64,000 nucleotides of DNA, taken from the NCBI GenBank assembly GCA_963662155.1, contig OY759269.1:16159263-16223262 (forward strand). The letters run 5' to 3'. A program made the translations under genes and the position numbers. Position 1 is the stretch's first letter; every line of letters starts with the position of its first letter. The notes beneath the pieces are model-generated. The model was not told the origin of the DNA, made no database searches, and saw nothing but the letters and a program-made list of their open reading frames with translations. The DNA comes from Lamellibrachia columna. Lineage: Eukaryota; Annelida; Polychaeta; Sabellida; Siboglinidae. This document shows, piece by piece, positions 28,925-42,877 of the stretch.

Positions 28925-29330
28925 GCGGTTCACCCTATCGGCCGACATTTGTATTCAATAGACCCACATAGATGCCACCTAGATGCCGGAGGCTATGTTC
29001 GCTGACAACAACATGAAGGTCTTGTAACAAGCTCTCATTTATCTGGAAGTGAACACTGCCTCTCTAAGAAGCTGCTGTATGACCGTGAAGCATGTTAAAT
29101 CATATGTAGGCCCCTATATTAGAAAAACAAATAGATGGACGCTACACAGTGATGATCAGGATGGCGATCAACATACACTGGAGCCAACACGTCACAGACA
29201 AAGAGCTGTATGGCGAGTCGACAAACGTCTCAGATAAGATGACAGAGCGAAGGATGTGACTGATACACTGGGAACCAAAACATAGATTGAGGAAATGAGG
29301 GAAACCAAAACTCCCTTAAAGGCTTCCTGC
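28925..29330 (+). mobile_element. RTE-like LINE C-terminal fragment
   Basis: Shares DNA with 54835-55220 and, inverted, 13270-13690: gcgtcacagacaaagagctgtatgg near 29190 corresponds to the QHVTNREL segment. Many stops. Confidence 0.6.
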
Positions 29331-30524
<1,194 letters not shown>

Positions 30525-30533
30525 AGTTTATAC

Positions 30534-32609
30534 ATGCCCTCTGGTGGCAAGTCCGAAGATGATACATTTGCTGAATATATGGATGTTTTAGGTGAAATAC
30601 AGCAGTTAAAACAAAGTTATAACCCCGAACATGTTATATACGGGGGTGACATAAACACTGACTTGGCTAGGAGTACACCTCATGCACATGTTATATACGG
30701 GGGTGACATGAACACTGACTTGGCTAGAAGTACACCACATGCACATGTTGTATACGGGGGTGACATGAACACTGACTTGGCTAGAAGTACACCTCATGCA
30801 CATGTTATATACGGGGGTGACATGAACACTGACTTGGCTAGGAGTACACCCCATGCACATGTTATATACGGGGGTGACATAAACACTGACTTGGCTAGAA
30901 GTACATCTCATGCACATGTTATATACGGGGGTGACATGAACACTGACTTGGCTAGGAGTACACCCCATGTACATGTTATATACGGGGGTGACATAAACAC
31001 TGACTTGGCTAGAAGTACACCTCATGCACATGTTATATACGGGGGTGACATGAACACTGACTTGGCTAGAAGTACACCTCATGCAAATGTTATATACGGG
31101 GGTGACATGAACACTGACTTGGCTAGAAGTACACCTCATACACATGTTATATACGGGGGTGACATGAACACTGACTTGGCTAGAAGTACACATCATGCAC
31201 ATGTTATATACGGGGGTGAAATGAACACTGACTTGGCTAGAAGTACACCTCATGCACATGTTATATATGGGGGTGACATGAACACTGACTTGGCTAGGAG
31301 TACACCCCATGCACATGTTATATACGGGGGTGACATACACACTGACTTGGCTAGAAGTACACCTCATGCACATGTTATATATGGGGGTGACATGAACACT
31401 GACTTGGCTAGAAGTACACCACATGCACATGTTGTATACGGGGGTGACATGAACACTGACTTGGCTAGAAGTACACCTCATGCACATGTTATATACGGGG
31501 GTGACATGAACACTGACTTGGCTAGGAGTACACCCCATGCACATGTTATATACGGGGGTGACATAAACACTGACTTGGCTAGAAGTACATCTCATGCACA
31601 TGTTATATACGGGGGTGACATGAACACTGACTTGGCTAGGAGTACACCCCATGTACATGTTATATACGGGGGTGACATAAACACTGACTTGGCTAGAAGT
31701 ACACCTCATGCACATGTTATATACGGGGGTGACATGAACACTGACTTGGCTAGAAGTACACCTCATGCAAATGTTATATACGGGGGTGACATGAACACTG
31801 ACTTGGCTAGAAGTACACCTCATACACATGTTATATACGGGGGTGACATGAACACTGACTTGGCTAGAAGTACACCTCATGCACATGTTATATATGGGGG
31901 TGACATGAACACTGACTTGGCTAGGAGTACACCCCATGCACATGTTATATACGGGGGTGACATACACACTGACTTGGCTAGAAGTACACCTCATGCACAT
32001 GTTATATATGGGGGTGACATGAACACTGACTTGGCTAGGAGTACACCCCATGCACATGTTATATACGGGGGTGACATAAACACTGACTTGGCTAGAAGTA
32101 CACCTCATGCACATGCTTTGAGGAATTGTATATTGGATTTTAGTCTTACTGTATGTATAGATGCGCCAGAAGCGGAAGTGGCATATACGCATGTAAGTCC
32201 AAACGGTTTTAGCTCTAGAATGGATCATTTTATGGTCACGGCTACAGTGGGACAGAGGGTGCTGGAATGTTATATTATAGACAACTTATTGTTTTCTGAT
32301 TGCGCACCACATAAAATCAGGTTAGATTTACATTTAGATCACATGTTTGTGTGGAGATTAACAAGCAGATTAAGGAACATGATGTATATTAATATATCAG
32401 TTGAGGACGTTATCGAAGGTGTCCAGCGACTGAAGCTGGGTATGTCTGATGGTGAAGAGGATCTAAATTCTGATCATACCATACATGGTCCGAGAATACG
32501 CTATGTGCAGTTAACATTAGTCATTAATAGTATGTTAGTACATGGGTATAGCCCTGATTCTATGTTAGTGGGAACCATGGTCCCTATACCAAAGGACAAT
32601 GACAGTTAG
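30534..32609 (+). CDS. LINE endonuclease ORF with 26 in-frame 19-aa repeats
   Basis: A 691-residue open frame starting within the element. Residues 1-32 ([20 protein letters not shown]) and the C-terminal part (about 527-691) are ordinary LINE endonuclease and linker text: [37 protein letters not shown] and VPIPKDN. Between them the motif [18 protein letters not shown], carrying the catalytic Gly-Asp-x-Asn of the endonuclease, occurs 26 times in tandem. An active enzyme needs one copy, so the product is unlikely to fold as a normal endonuclease. The reverse strand is also open over 30606-32228, a by-product of the 57-bp period. Confidence 0.75.
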   Translation: MPSGGKSEDDTFAEYMDVLGEIQQLKQSYNPEHVIYGGDINTDLARSTPHAHVIYGGDMNTDLARSTPHAHVVYGGDMNTDLARSTPHAHVIYGGDMNTDLARSTPHAHVIYGGDINTDLARSTSHAHVIYGGDMNTDLARSTPHVHVIYGGDINTDLARSTPHAHVIYGGDMNTDLARSTPHANVIYGGDMNTDLARSTPHTHVIYGGDMNTDLARSTHHAHVIYGGEMNTDLARSTPHAHVIYGGDMNTDLARSTPHAHVIYGGDIHTDLARSTPHAHVIYGGDMNTDLARSTPHAHVVYGGDMNTDLARSTPHAHVIYGGDMNTDLARSTPHAHVIYGGDINTDLARSTSHAHVIYGGDMNTDLARSTPHVHVIYGGDINTDLARSTPHAHVIYGGDMNTDLARSTPHANVIYGGDMNTDLARSTPHTHVIYGGDMNTDLARSTPHAHVIYGGDMNTDLARSTPHAHVIYGGDIHTDLARSTPHAHVIYGGDMNTDLARSTPHAHVIYGGDINTDLARSTPHAHALRNCILDFSLTVCIDAPEAEVAYTHVSPNGFSSRMDHFMVTATVGQRVLECYIIDNLLFSDCAPHKIRLDLHLDHMFVWRLTSRLRNMMYINISVEDVIEGVQRLKLGMSDGEEDLNSDHTIHGPRIRYVQLTLVINSMLVHGYSPDSMLVGTMVPIPKDNDS
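30630..32111 (+). repeat. 57-bp minisatellite, 26 copies, with higher-order structure
   Basis: Exactly 26 units of 57 bp (1482 bp), each starting at CAT of the HV(I/V)YGGD reading. Variant units recur in the same order about 12 units (684 bp) apart: GTTGTATAC at 30746 and 31430, the S-H-A variant in units 5 and 17, P-H-V in 6 and 18, N-V-I-Y in 9 and 21, D-I-H in 13 and 24. The second block lacks one unit, as if units 10 and 11 had merged. Confidence 0.97.
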
Positions 32610-32989
32610 CATGTACATTAGACAATTTTAGAGCTATTATTCTTAGTAGTATTGTTGCCAAATTGTTTGATGTTATAATACTATCTAAGGAACAATATGC
32701 GCTTGCAACATCGCATTTGCAATTTGGATCATCCACTGCTCATTGCACATATGTTATGATGGAGACAAGCAGTCATTACAACGCTAATGGTAGTAATGTG
32801 TATGCACTCATGTTAGATGCCAGCAAAGCTTTCAACAGAGTCAACTATTATAAGCTTTTTAGAGTACTTCTAAAGTACCGCTGGTGTTAAAATTGCTATT
32901 CTATATGTATGCTAAACAAAAACTTCAAATGATGTAGGGTTGTAGTTTATCGTCCCAGTTTACTGCCTGTAATGGAGTCAAACAGAGAG

Positions 32990-33290
32990 CAATCCTCTCT
33001 TCTATGTTTACATACTAGCCAGCTCAGATCATCCATTTCACAAATTACTGTTCCTAAAACTAAACTTAACTTGGGCAAACGTACTTTCTCTGTCGCTGCG
33101 CCTATGGTCTGGAATGAACTCCCATCACTTTGAAAACATCTAAAACTATGGCTACCTTCCACCCAAACAAAGTCAAGACATCGTTATTCCAAATTGCATT
33201 GCCATTATGAATCTGTTTAATTATTATGTTTTGTTGCTCCTATGAACTAGGATATAGGCGCCATTGAAGTTAAGTAATTATTATGAATTA
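32990..33290 (+). mobile_element. CR1-like LINE 3' end (family ending in ATAGGCGCCAT)
   Basis: Reads SQITVPKTKLNLGKRTFSVA and then APMVWNELPSL, the conserved extreme C-terminus of CR1-like RT proteins, then a 3' UTR with aggatataggcgccattgaag and TTA repeats. The same 3' end occurs at 38105-38350 (plus) and 48311-48905 (minus). Confidence 0.8.
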
Positions 33291-34002
33291 GTATTATATA
33301 TTCCTCTTAAATTAGCATACCAGTAGGCCTACATATAGTTAGCAAAACTTCAAAAATGCTTTCTATAATACGCTTGTATACTGACATGCAATGAAATTCA
33401 CAAATTGGTTTTAAAAAAACAATAACATATATGGGTGAATATAGAGTAATGCAGAGTTTTGTGTCCCTCATGTTTGGATTGCGATGGGGCATTGTATGTA
33501 GTAAAATATGTTTTAAATATCAGTGGATTCATATCAAATACGTTTCCTAATACAATTAAGTTGTATGTTTATTTTCTGTGTCATATTGAAAGTTATATCA
33601 GATAAGGGGCACATGCTTCATACAATATCGATATGTTCTGCAATTTTCTTCAAACAACAAGAGCGTACATTTATTATATTTTTCTACAAACGCTACATAT
33701 TAGGCGCTACAATTGTTTTTTGATAGATATTTCTTCTCGCACGTATAACTAAAATTTGAAAGGTGTCACTTCAACAAACATGGCATTTACACATGGCTGC
33801 AAAAGTGACAATAATTCGTCATGAATATAAAATAGGTTATTTACGTCACAGTCTTCTACATCACACTAATGGTGACATAGAGGACGTTGTGTCTTATATT
33901 AGTCGGAAAAAGCTATAAAAAGTATGATTCAAATTGAAAGAGAAAATTACATGCATCAATAAAAATTATATATACACATATACACACATGTGTATTATAT
34001 AA

Positions 34003-34003
<1 letters not shown>
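33291..34003. other. No gene; TA-associated interspersed repeat at 33300-33420
   Basis: The first 120 bp match 30230-30376 and 15295-15410. The remainder has no recognisable content. Confidence 0.4.

Positions 34004-34094
<91 letters not shown>
34004..34094. repeat. (TA)n microsatellite
   Basis: About 90 bp of pure TA. Confidence 0.97.
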
Positions 34095-34098
<4 letters not shown>

Positions 34099-34569
34099 AC
34101 GGGCGAGCTGCTCTGTGCATAACGGCTCGGCCTCTACGTCACGTTATGCCCTCTACTCACGAATTAGCATCACTTTCATGACAAAACTATTTAATTTGTA
34201 AATAATGATAGTTTGCTGACTCTCCAGCATCAACACGTCTTGTCGTGAAAGGTAAACATTTTCAACCGTCGTATGTTCTACCTGCATTTTACGTATTTCT
34301 TTCTTTTGTGGAAAGTTAAATGAACGTTTCAGCATATTGTGTTTGCAATTACTTTATGAGAACTTTAATCGAGAGAGGGTCTTTGTGACGTAGGTGAGAA
34401 TCACCTCCTGGATTACCAAGCAACATAATTATATTATCGCGGCCAATATTGGTGTTAGATAGTTGAAAGTTCATAGAACGGCTCTCATTTCAAAAAGGCC
34501 GAAAAGGGTTAATTAATTTAACGATTTTTTCCACCTGTAAAGTTATGCATTAAGGTATATTAACCCATA
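34095..34569. other. Nothing recognised
   Basis: Short intergenic stretch between the TA tract and the start of unit A homology. Confidence 0.3.
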
Positions 34570-34852
34570 TATTCGTGCAGTGTGCAGAATGTTTATATGT
34601 ATAGGCTTTGTAAATAACCATTGAATGTTCTTGATATCAGAATAATTAAGGAATACATTACAATTTTACTATTTTCAACAATTTGGTCTGAATCACTTCT
34701 CATATGCATTTCAACTTAATTAATCGAGGGAGATGTTGAAGTTTTGGATCATAAATTATATGTCTAACATGTATTAGTTCAAATAACCCTGCTACTAAAG
34801 TATATAAACGATTAACTTTAACACAATAAACTTAATTTTTAAATATGAGTAT

Positions 34853-35230
34853 ATATCATTATCACCGTCAATATGAGTATGTGTCATTATCACCATCATC
34901 ATCATTATCACCATCATCATCATTATCATCATCATCATCATCGTGTGGTGCCATCTCCTCTATGAAGGTCGACTATAATTGATCGCCACTGATGTCTGCA
35001 CTGAACCGTTCTTATCAGATCTTAATATGTCATATTTCCTTTTTCCCGTCCAAGCATTGATGTTGTCTGTCCACGTGGTTCTTGGTCTTCCTCTGCCTAT
35101 TTTCCACTCAGCCATTCCCTCCAGTATTTCCCGTTCAAACCCTTACTGTCGTATGATGTGGCTAAAGCAGTTATTTGTGTTTTTCTATTTTCGTTGAAAA
35201 GTTGCTGTTTTATTCCAGCCGGATTTAAAA
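34853..35230 (-). mobile_element. RTE-like LINE 3' end with (ATG)n tail
   Basis: Orthologue of 15722-16030. The tail is a (CAT)n run on plus at 34880-34942. The minus strand upstream encodes the conserved RTE C-terminal text around SYEDLIR-like residues (about 34990-35030). Confidence 0.65.
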
Positions 35231-36057
35231 CTTCCACATGACATGGTCAGTCAAACGTATGCGTTGTTCCCATTAGACACAACACATCGAATGCTTCCAG
35301 TCTCTTTGTACACGTACACCATGTGTATTTACTACTAGTTAACGGTAGTTGCATTTTAATGGGGAAATATACCAAACATGGCCTGACTCTAAATGCATAA
35401 TCAGCTTACACTGTACGTCATTTAACAATTGTAATAAACAATTATAAAATATAGTTGGTTTCTTTGAAAGAAAATATGTTGTGGTGCATTCAACATTCTA
35501 ATATATGTCATGGGAATGAAAGCTTAGAAACACGCTTGCCACTTAATGAGAATGTTTTTAATTTTTTTAATATTATTTACGTTTATATTTGTTATCATGT
35601 ATGCTACATACAGCCGTATTTGCATGCATTCATGATAAGCTTACATAACATAACATAATATGGCGCGAACGTTGATGACCGAAACGCACCAATATATGTT
35701 TCTGGGGAATGAGTTCATTCTAGCCCCCATCCCAACTTTATAAGCCGAGTCCCGGATTCCTTATGAAGTTCATTAATCAACGGTTATTCATGACTTCTAA
35801 TCACATAATAAACACGCGCTCACAACTGGCGCACGTGTATTTGTCTACATTTGCAAGGCATCGTGCTGCGCCGCCGCAGTGATGACTTCCGGCAACAAAG
35901 CCAAAATGAGGGTAGCAGACGCGCTTTCTGTTTCGACGGTTGTTTAGCCTTTTTTATTGCAGATTAAGACACCAATTTGACGTGTAACTGCACCACTATT
36001 CTGAACAGGTAGGTGAGAAACATCTCTATTGTGTATGGTTCTGCCACCAATACCACT

Positions 36058-36118
36058 TGAGACAAGATCTCCCGCGGCAGAACGTCGGACTGTAATTCGA
36101 GGAGACCTGAGTTCGAGT
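36058..36118 (+). mobile_element. tRNA-derived SINE head
   Basis: gcggcagaacgtcggactgt is followed by aattcgaggagacctgagttcgag: an anticodon-arm-like segment, then a B-box-like element. Counterpart of 16800-16872. Confidence 0.4.
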
Positions 36119-37261
36119 GCATATGTAGCAATGCCGGAGCTCGTTAGGCGGCACTAGTAGTACTGTGATCGGCAAGCTAAACAACAATGTTTACCCGTAG
36201 AGGCTCTCTTATGGGGGTGCCCAATACGGTCCATCGCAGCTGACATAGACCACAATGGGCGGGAAAAAACGTAATAACCAAATGTTGTGTTTTTGTTCTA
36301 ATCTTTGTGCATGAAAAAAAAATGCTTACATTTGTCGTTGCTGTTTTTATATCTACTACTTGTCCTGCCACCCAGCGGACATGGATGCTATAAAAGATTT
36401 ACACTTCTACTGTTTAACTACTCGTGTTGTGTCCTTCAATGACTTATCATTAATAACCAAGTCACATATGATTGAATATGTGAGTGGACAGTAAACTTTA
36501 CGACAATTGCCTTTGTAACCCAGGTGAGATTTGCCAGCTAATTCATGCCAATGTGTTAACTTTTCAGTCTGTCATATCAAGATGTCATTCATTAAAAATA
36601 AAAAAATTTGCCTTTCGCACTTGTGCACTGTATCTGGAAGAAACACATTTTTTTACTGTCTACTGTTTTCTGAACGTTGCATATTTATGCCAAATGTCGG
36701 TTTTTTTATAGACAATTTATAATTTTTTTTTTAAAGTGGGGGTTTTGATCCGAAGGGAGTTTTGTTCGTATTTTGTATTAAAGTGAGGGCGTTGAGTCCG
36801 GAGGGGGTTATGTCCGGTTGCCTTAAAAACACCTTCCCAGTTTAGGTGTGCATCTGCCTGTGATCAGCTGTTTAACCTTTAGGGAATATTGCATCACGAA
36901 AACTTAGTTGTGTCTCTGCCTGTGACCAGCTGTTTCATCTTTAGGTAATATTTCATCAAGACAACTTGTCTTGGTCTTGACCAAGACAACTAGTTCGATA
37001 TTCCCAACAAGCGGCACTTAGAACACTTGCCCCGATGATTTAGAACTGGTGATGCACCACTGGCACTACGGCACTAGTAAAGCAATAAAGGCATGTCTAA
37101 TGTGATTTGCTCCAAACAGTCCCTTTTCAGTGATAAGGCCAGATTTGCGAATCTAGTCGTATGCGATTGTTACGCACTCTCAGAACAAAACAGGTTATAC
37201 GGAGTTTTTATAACATGTTTTGTGAGAACAACAGAAAAGTGGAGTGAATAAATTGCCCACG

Positions 37262-37350
37262 CTTCTAAATGGCGCCAATTGGATTCAAACCCCAGTCCTA
37301 TCCATTGTGAGTCCGATGCTTCAACCGCCGTGCTACTGCGCTCCAGGCAT
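37262..37350 (-). mobile_element. tRNA-derived SINE head
   Basis: Minus-strand A box tagcacggcgg (37325-37335) and B box ggtttgaatcc (37281-37291) with tRNA-like spacing; the shared copy is at 18405-18490. The body probably continues toward lower coordinates. Confidence 0.6.
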
Positions 37351-38104
37351 TGTGATTATGTTTACGTAATATTCTCCACGAACTGCAAAACTATTTATTA
37401 ATATCCAATAAGTGTGATAACAATCCGCTAGATTTTTTTTCTTCAACACTGTAAGTTAAAATAGTAACACTGGTAATCAAAGTAGTTTGACTGAATATGA
37501 GAGAGTGTTCTGGGCATAGGCTGGTGTGGCTACTAAAAGTAATATAGTAATAGTATGTCATTTAGCTAGGCCAGTTCAGTTATATGACCTCATTATTGTA
37601 ACGTATGGCGTTTTCACACAGGATCGGTGTAAACTAGTTAATCTTAAAATGTTTACACTGAATGAGGGCACACTATCCATGTATACAAACAATTAAATGT
37701 ATTATCATACCTAGCAACACTTGCATGCGCTCCCCATGCATGGTATGCGTACTCGATAACGTTGACATTGACGTCATCCCTTGACAAGGATGGTCATAGA
37801 CGGCATTTCGACAATCTTCGCCAGCCTGGTCTCTCTTTATGGTGTGCATACTGACAAAATCCACCCCATACATAATTCCAACTGGACATAGTTCCCCCAC
37901 CTAAATGGCAACTAGGACAACATGCCCCCATCTTAACATAAACTACTTAGTTACATATCTTTAACAATGCCATCACACTCCCACCAAACACGGACACTTC
38001 TGTCAATTTCTTAGCTTTTTTGGTGTAAATGTGCTCATAATAGCATAACTTATTTCCACCTTTGTTATTCCTTATGACATCAACGTCAATTACTCTTTTC
38101 TTTT

Positions 38105-38350
38105 CGTTTCGTAATGAAAGAACTCCCCATCACTTTGAAAACATCCGAAAATATAGCTATTTAAAAAAAAAAACTCAAAATATATTTATTCCAAATTGCA
38201 TTTCCATCATAAATCTTTGGTTGTCCCTTGTTCTGATAACGAGTTTTGCGCGTCCCTGTTCCCGATTCTGCTTACTGATTCTGTTTTGTTGCGCTTCTGA
38301 GCTCAGGTTCCTGATGATATAGGCGCCATAGAAGTTAATTATTATAATTA
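38105..38350 (+). mobile_element. CR1-like LINE 3' end
   Basis: Same family as 32990-33290: actccccatcactttgaaaac near 38121, then ttctgagctcaggttcctgatg and ataggcgcc. 5'-truncated and absent from unit B. Confidence 0.75.
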
Positions 38351-38539
38351 TTAATCTTAGCTGTGCTCCAATAAAGAATTATAAAAATTATAATACATAA
38401 TAAATTGAACAATAAAAAATATTGTTTTGTTCTAAAGAACACTTTGAAAACACTATAAGAAATAAGTATAACAACGTGTGTGAAGATTATAGAGAGGGGG
38501 ATGTTATCCTAGTTGCTATTGTGGGGGGGTGTCTTACAT

Positions 38540-38830
38540 TCGCGTAATAGGGCAGGTAGGCTTCGATTGATGTTGTGCAGTCAGTTGATCTTCTGGCAGC
38601 CCCTTCTTCTCTTGCCCTCTAGATATGGTTTTTGAGATGGTGTTGTACCGAGTGAAGTGTTCAAACCAGGAGAGCTTCCGTTGTTTCGCCGTTGACAAAA
38701 AGAGTTTTTGCTTTTCAGCGAGGGTGCCCACTTCCATAACATACACGGTATTCGTTAGTTTTGTGTTCGATGTAAGAACTGAGTCTCTCTTTTCCTTCTG
38801 CTTAAGTCCAGCTCTCTCATCAGTAGAGGA
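38540..38830 (-). mobile_element. RTE-like LINE C-terminal relic
   Basis: The minus strand reads TAKQRKLSWFEHFTRYNTIS and then KTISRGQEKKGLPEDQL, the post-RT region of RTE elements. Shared with 19560-19850. Confidence 0.6.
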
Positions 38831-38874
38831 AGATGGACTCTAGCTATATTGCACAGCCTAAATCATTTAACTAG

Positions 38875-39150
38875 ATATTTAACAAGATTTTCTATCTAAA
38901 CCAAAGGCCCATATGGCAAATGGACAAGGAAGCCATTTACTTTTCGAGAGTCCATCAGTGTTCATCTACGAGTAATTCGCCCTCCTGGTATATCTGTCAA
39001 ACTTGTTTTTAAACATATTCACGCTGCTAGCAGTTATACAATCCGTAGATAATTTGTTCCATTCATTTATTTTCCTATATGAGCATGAGTACATCCTGAT
39101 TTCCAATCTACACTGATCCTTTACTAACTTTACCCCATGTCATCTAGGAC
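38875..39150 (-). mobile_element. 5'-truncated 3' end of the SGNH-type LINE family
   Basis: Matches 25125-25400 of the element beside gene B (tgctagcagttatacaatc, aaaggcccatatggcaaatgg). Present only in unit A. Confidence 0.75.
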
Positions 39151-39817
39151 AAGGTAATATCTGACATAGTTATAGTAAACGTGTTCGGTAAAAAGGAATT
39201 ATCAGCACCATTTTAGCGTAAGTTGATATACACTGACTTCGTATGTATCAGATGCTTTCTTATTGTTGCCCTCTTTTATGCCTTCCTCAATGTTGTCACG
39301 TTGCTCTGAAATCCATTCCTCTTTTGTTTTTGATCATTTTCGCTCTGATTGTTGCGATTGACAGTGTGGTCTTGTTTCGATATGTCAGGGGTAAATTTTT
39401 TTTGTCTTCTTCTTGTTTCTCCTAACATTGCAGATATGGAGGATGTCGTTGGTAATCCACGGTTGGATCTTTTTCCACTTTGTTTTGCAATTTCTGGGTC
39501 CATCCTTTTATCGATGTCAAATCGAATACTTTAATTTTTTCTGGTGATGTATCTTCGTCAGCTTGAGTTTCAATGTTGCCAGAAACATGCCATACTCGCT
39601 GCCTATGTCAGACCCTGGGGGAGTTCTGGTGTTTGTTGATGCTGGATTTGAAATGTGTTGGTGTGAGTATGAGGTCAATTTGGATGTGTATTTTTAGGCG
39701 ATTGCCACGTTGTTCTCCTTAATAGTTTGGCGGATGTACCGTGTTCGCCAAGGTGAGTTTATAAGTTCGTGCGAATTTAAGAAGTCGTATTCCTCTATCA
39801 TTGGTTTCTCCGGTGCC

Positions 39818-39820
<3 letters not shown>

Positions 39821-39915
<95 letters not shown>
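39821..39915. repeat. (TTAC)n tail of the RTE element
   Basis: About 24 perfect tetranucleotide units directly after the target-site duplication, so this is the element's 3' tail. Confidence 0.97.
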
Positions 39916-42877
39916 ATCCTCTTCGTGCGGGATCACACATAAGACCGACACCAAAGAACGCCAATATTGCCTGTCCGTTGCAAGCTTCGTCACCTGGCCC
40001 CAACTCCACCTGAGAGCCTTCATCTCCCGCTCTACTGATCTCCTCCACGTCTCCTTGGGTCTCCCCCTCGCTCTCTTGCCACCAGGGGTCCAGCGCATGG
40101 CCACTCTTGGAATGGATGTCAGCGGCATTCTGCAGATGTGTCCGACCATTTCCATCTGCGGCGTTTAACCTCGAGAGAGATGGGCTGCATACCTGTTCTT
40201 TCATGGAGATCCGTGTTGGAGATTTTGTTCGGCCAGTAGATTCGCAGTATCTTCCTGAGGCACTTGTTTTGGAAAACTTCCAGCATCTGGCATATGCTTT
40301 TGGTAACTTTCCATGATTCCGCCGCATATAGTAGCACACTTAGGACGTTGCTCTTGAACAGGCGGATCTTTGTTCTGTTGCTGATCTTGTTTGTCTTCCA
40401 GATATTCTTCAGTGCCGCAAATGCCCCTCTTGCCTTTCTAATCCTTGCCTTAATCTCAGACTCCGAGTTTCCATCTGTTGACACCTTGGCCCCAAGGTAG
40501 GTGAACTCGGTCACCTCTTCAATATCCTTTCCTCCAATTGTGATGGGGTCTGCTGTTTGGCTTTTGTTTCGCAGCATCTTTGTTTTGTTTATGTTTATCT
40601 GTAGCCCAATCTTTTCGGCATTTCTTGCAAGTTCATCGCTTTTTCTTTGGATGTCATTGTAGCAGTGCGACAGAAGAGATATATCGTCTGCATAGTCTAG
40701 ATCACCTAATGTTTCTGTGAAGGTCCGCTTTTGTCTCCTAGTGCTGTTTCCTTCATGACCCAGTCGATCCCGAGGCAGAAGAGGAAGGGGGATAGTATGC
40801 ATCCTTGTTTCACTCCGGTCTTGATTTCAAAATCTTCTGTCAGGTATTGGCCGCAAATGACCTTGGTTCTGAAATCGCCATATAGCAGTTTGATTATGCT
40901 TACAATCTTGGGGGGGATTCCATAGTGCCAGAGTATACGCCAGAGGGAGTCTCTGTGAATGCTGTCGAAAGCCTTTTCAAAATCGACAAAGTTTGCGTAG
41001 AATGGTGTGTTCCATTCCTGGCACTGCTCCAGGATCTGCCTTAAGGTAAAGATGTGGTCCCCACAGGATTTTCCTTTCCTAAAACCTGCCTGTTCTTTGC
41101 GTAACAGTGGGTCAAGGGCTTCTGAAATTCTGTCAAGGATCACCCTGCTGAAAACTTTGCTAGTGATAGACAACAGAGTGATCCCTCTCCAGTTTTTGCA
41201 AAGGCTAAGGTCTCCTTTCTTTGGTAGTTTGACGATCAGTCCCATCTTCCAATCGCCTGGTGTTTCTTCCGTCTCCCATATTCCTTCAAAGGTCTCTGTC
41301 AAGGCTCCCATGGTGACTTCTCCTCCAGCTTTCAACATCTCTGCACTTACAAAGTCTGCACCCGGTGCTTTCCCAGACTTCATGGTCCTAATTGCTTTTC
41401 TCACTTCTTCAGCCGATGGTGGGTCTGTGTTGACTTTCAGGTCCTCTTAGCTTTCTGGAATTTCTGCTTGATTTCTTTGTGCTTCCTTGTTGAGGATGGT
41501 CTCGAAGTGTGTTTTCCATCTCTGGGTCTGTTTTGAATCACAGGTGACAATATTTCCATCCACATCTTTCACTGGAATATCACTATTTTTAAAACCGCCA
41601 GTCAGCGTTTTGGTTATCTTGTACAGTGTGGCCATGTTATGTGTATGTGCTGCTGCTTCTGCTTCATCTGCCAGATTTTCGATGAAGGCTCTCTTATCTG
41701 CTCTCGTCATCCTTTTGACTTCTTTGTCCAGTTCTGAGTATCTACTCTGCAGCTGTTCCTTCAGTCGTTGAGATTTGGCGTCGTTTAGCTTCTTTTTTGT
41801 TGCTTTTCTTTCATCAATTGTTGTCCATGTGTCTGACTTGATCCATTCCTCCTTCTTTTTTCTTCTGTATCCTAAAAGTTTCTTGTTTGTTTCCATCAGT
41901 ACCTGATTGAAACTGTCGATGTTCAATTCTTGTTCCTCTTGGAGTATGCGAAAGCGGTTTTTTAAGTCCAGCTGGAAAGCTTTCTCTGTATTTGGGTTCT
42001 TTAACTTTCCTGTGTCAAATCGCCGTTGTCTCTTTTCTCTTCTTTGTGTCTTCCGCAGCTTCAAGGACAATGTTGCCACTACCAGCACATGGTCACTCCC
42101 CACATCAGCTCCGCGTCTGGCTCTAACGTCCTGAAGTGATCGTCTCCACTTCTGATTGACTATCACATGGTCGATCTGGCTGACAGTGTTGTTATCTGGG
42201 GACCTCCAGGTGGTTTTGTGAATGTTTCTGTGCTTGAATAGAGTTCCACCTATGACTAGGTTATTCTCAACACATAGGTCAGAGATTCTCTCGCCGTTGT
42301 TGTTTATGCATCCAAAACCCTCGGTGCCCATGGCCCTTTCTCTTCCTATGTTTTCCTTTCCAACTCTTGCGTTTAGGTCTCCTACCACCATGAGTACATC
42401 ATGCCGGGGTGTTGTCCGGATTTCCTCCTCCAACTGGTCATAGAACTCATCCTTGATCTCCTCCTCCGCGTCCTCTGTTGGTGCATAGCATGCGATCACT
42501 GTCAGCTTTGCAAACTTGGAATTGAATCTTGCCTTGAGTAGTCTGTCGTTGATTGGCTTCCATTCCAGCAGAGTTTTTTCCACCTTTCTCGTCACAATGA
42601 TGGCAACTCCACCTCTGTGCTGGTTATCTGTTCGGCCTGAATAAAGTATGGTGTGTCCCGAGGACAGGGTCCTCTTCCCTGAGTCTATCCATCTAGCCTC
42701 GCTCACACATAAAAGTTCCACTTTGTAATGTTCCATCTCCCGCAGTACTTGCTGAAGCTTTCCTGCTTGATACAGTGTTCTCACGTTCCAGGAGCCCACT
42801 CGTATCTTGTTTTTTGGCTTGAGGAGCTCCGCTCTCGGGGTGTCAGCTCCCGACCGGGTTTGGCTGCCATCCTTCAT
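39913..42877 (-). pseudogene. RTE-type endonuclease-reverse transcriptase
   Basis: Endonuclease motifs are IRVGSWNVRTLYQ, CVSEARWIDSGK, VVGDLNARVGK, SQIDHVIVN and GADVGSDHVLVVA. Reverse transcriptase motifs are SGKAPGADFVSAEML, NWRGITLLSITSKVFSRV, ANFVDFEKAFDSIHR, GVKQGCILSPFLFC and GDLDYADDISLLSH. After these come the C-terminal segments RRRWKWSDTSAE and GKRARGRPKETWRRSVE. Damage is light: a TAA at 41447-41449 in one frame, a shift near 40750, and a shift near 40130. The final EED is followed by TAA made by the first TAAG unit of the tail, so there is almost no 3' UTR. About 985 codons, the usual size for RTE proteins. Confidence 0.93.

Larger units (their letters stand above)
30521..32995 (+). 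mobile_element. LINE with repeat-expanded endonuclease, chimeric 3' end
   Basis: The endonuclease and start of the RT (30534-32609) are open. A break near 32606 is followed by the RT frame SKEQYALATSHLQFG and MLDASKAFNRVNYYKLFRVL (32663-32890). About 32895-32990 reads LLFYMYAKQKLQ and then FTACNGVKQ. The RT palm motif with DD was not found: at about 32990 the text changes to the 3' end of a different LINE family. Confidence 0.8.

Noticed and set aside
30630..32111. CRISPR-like array
   Set aside because: Head-to-tail 57-bp units without spacers, inside a LINE ORF of a eukaryote.
30606..32228. 540-aa minus-strand ORF ([15 protein letters not shown] repeats)
   Set aside because: Antisense shadow of the 57-bp minisatellite; the plus strand carries the recognisable endonuclease flanks.
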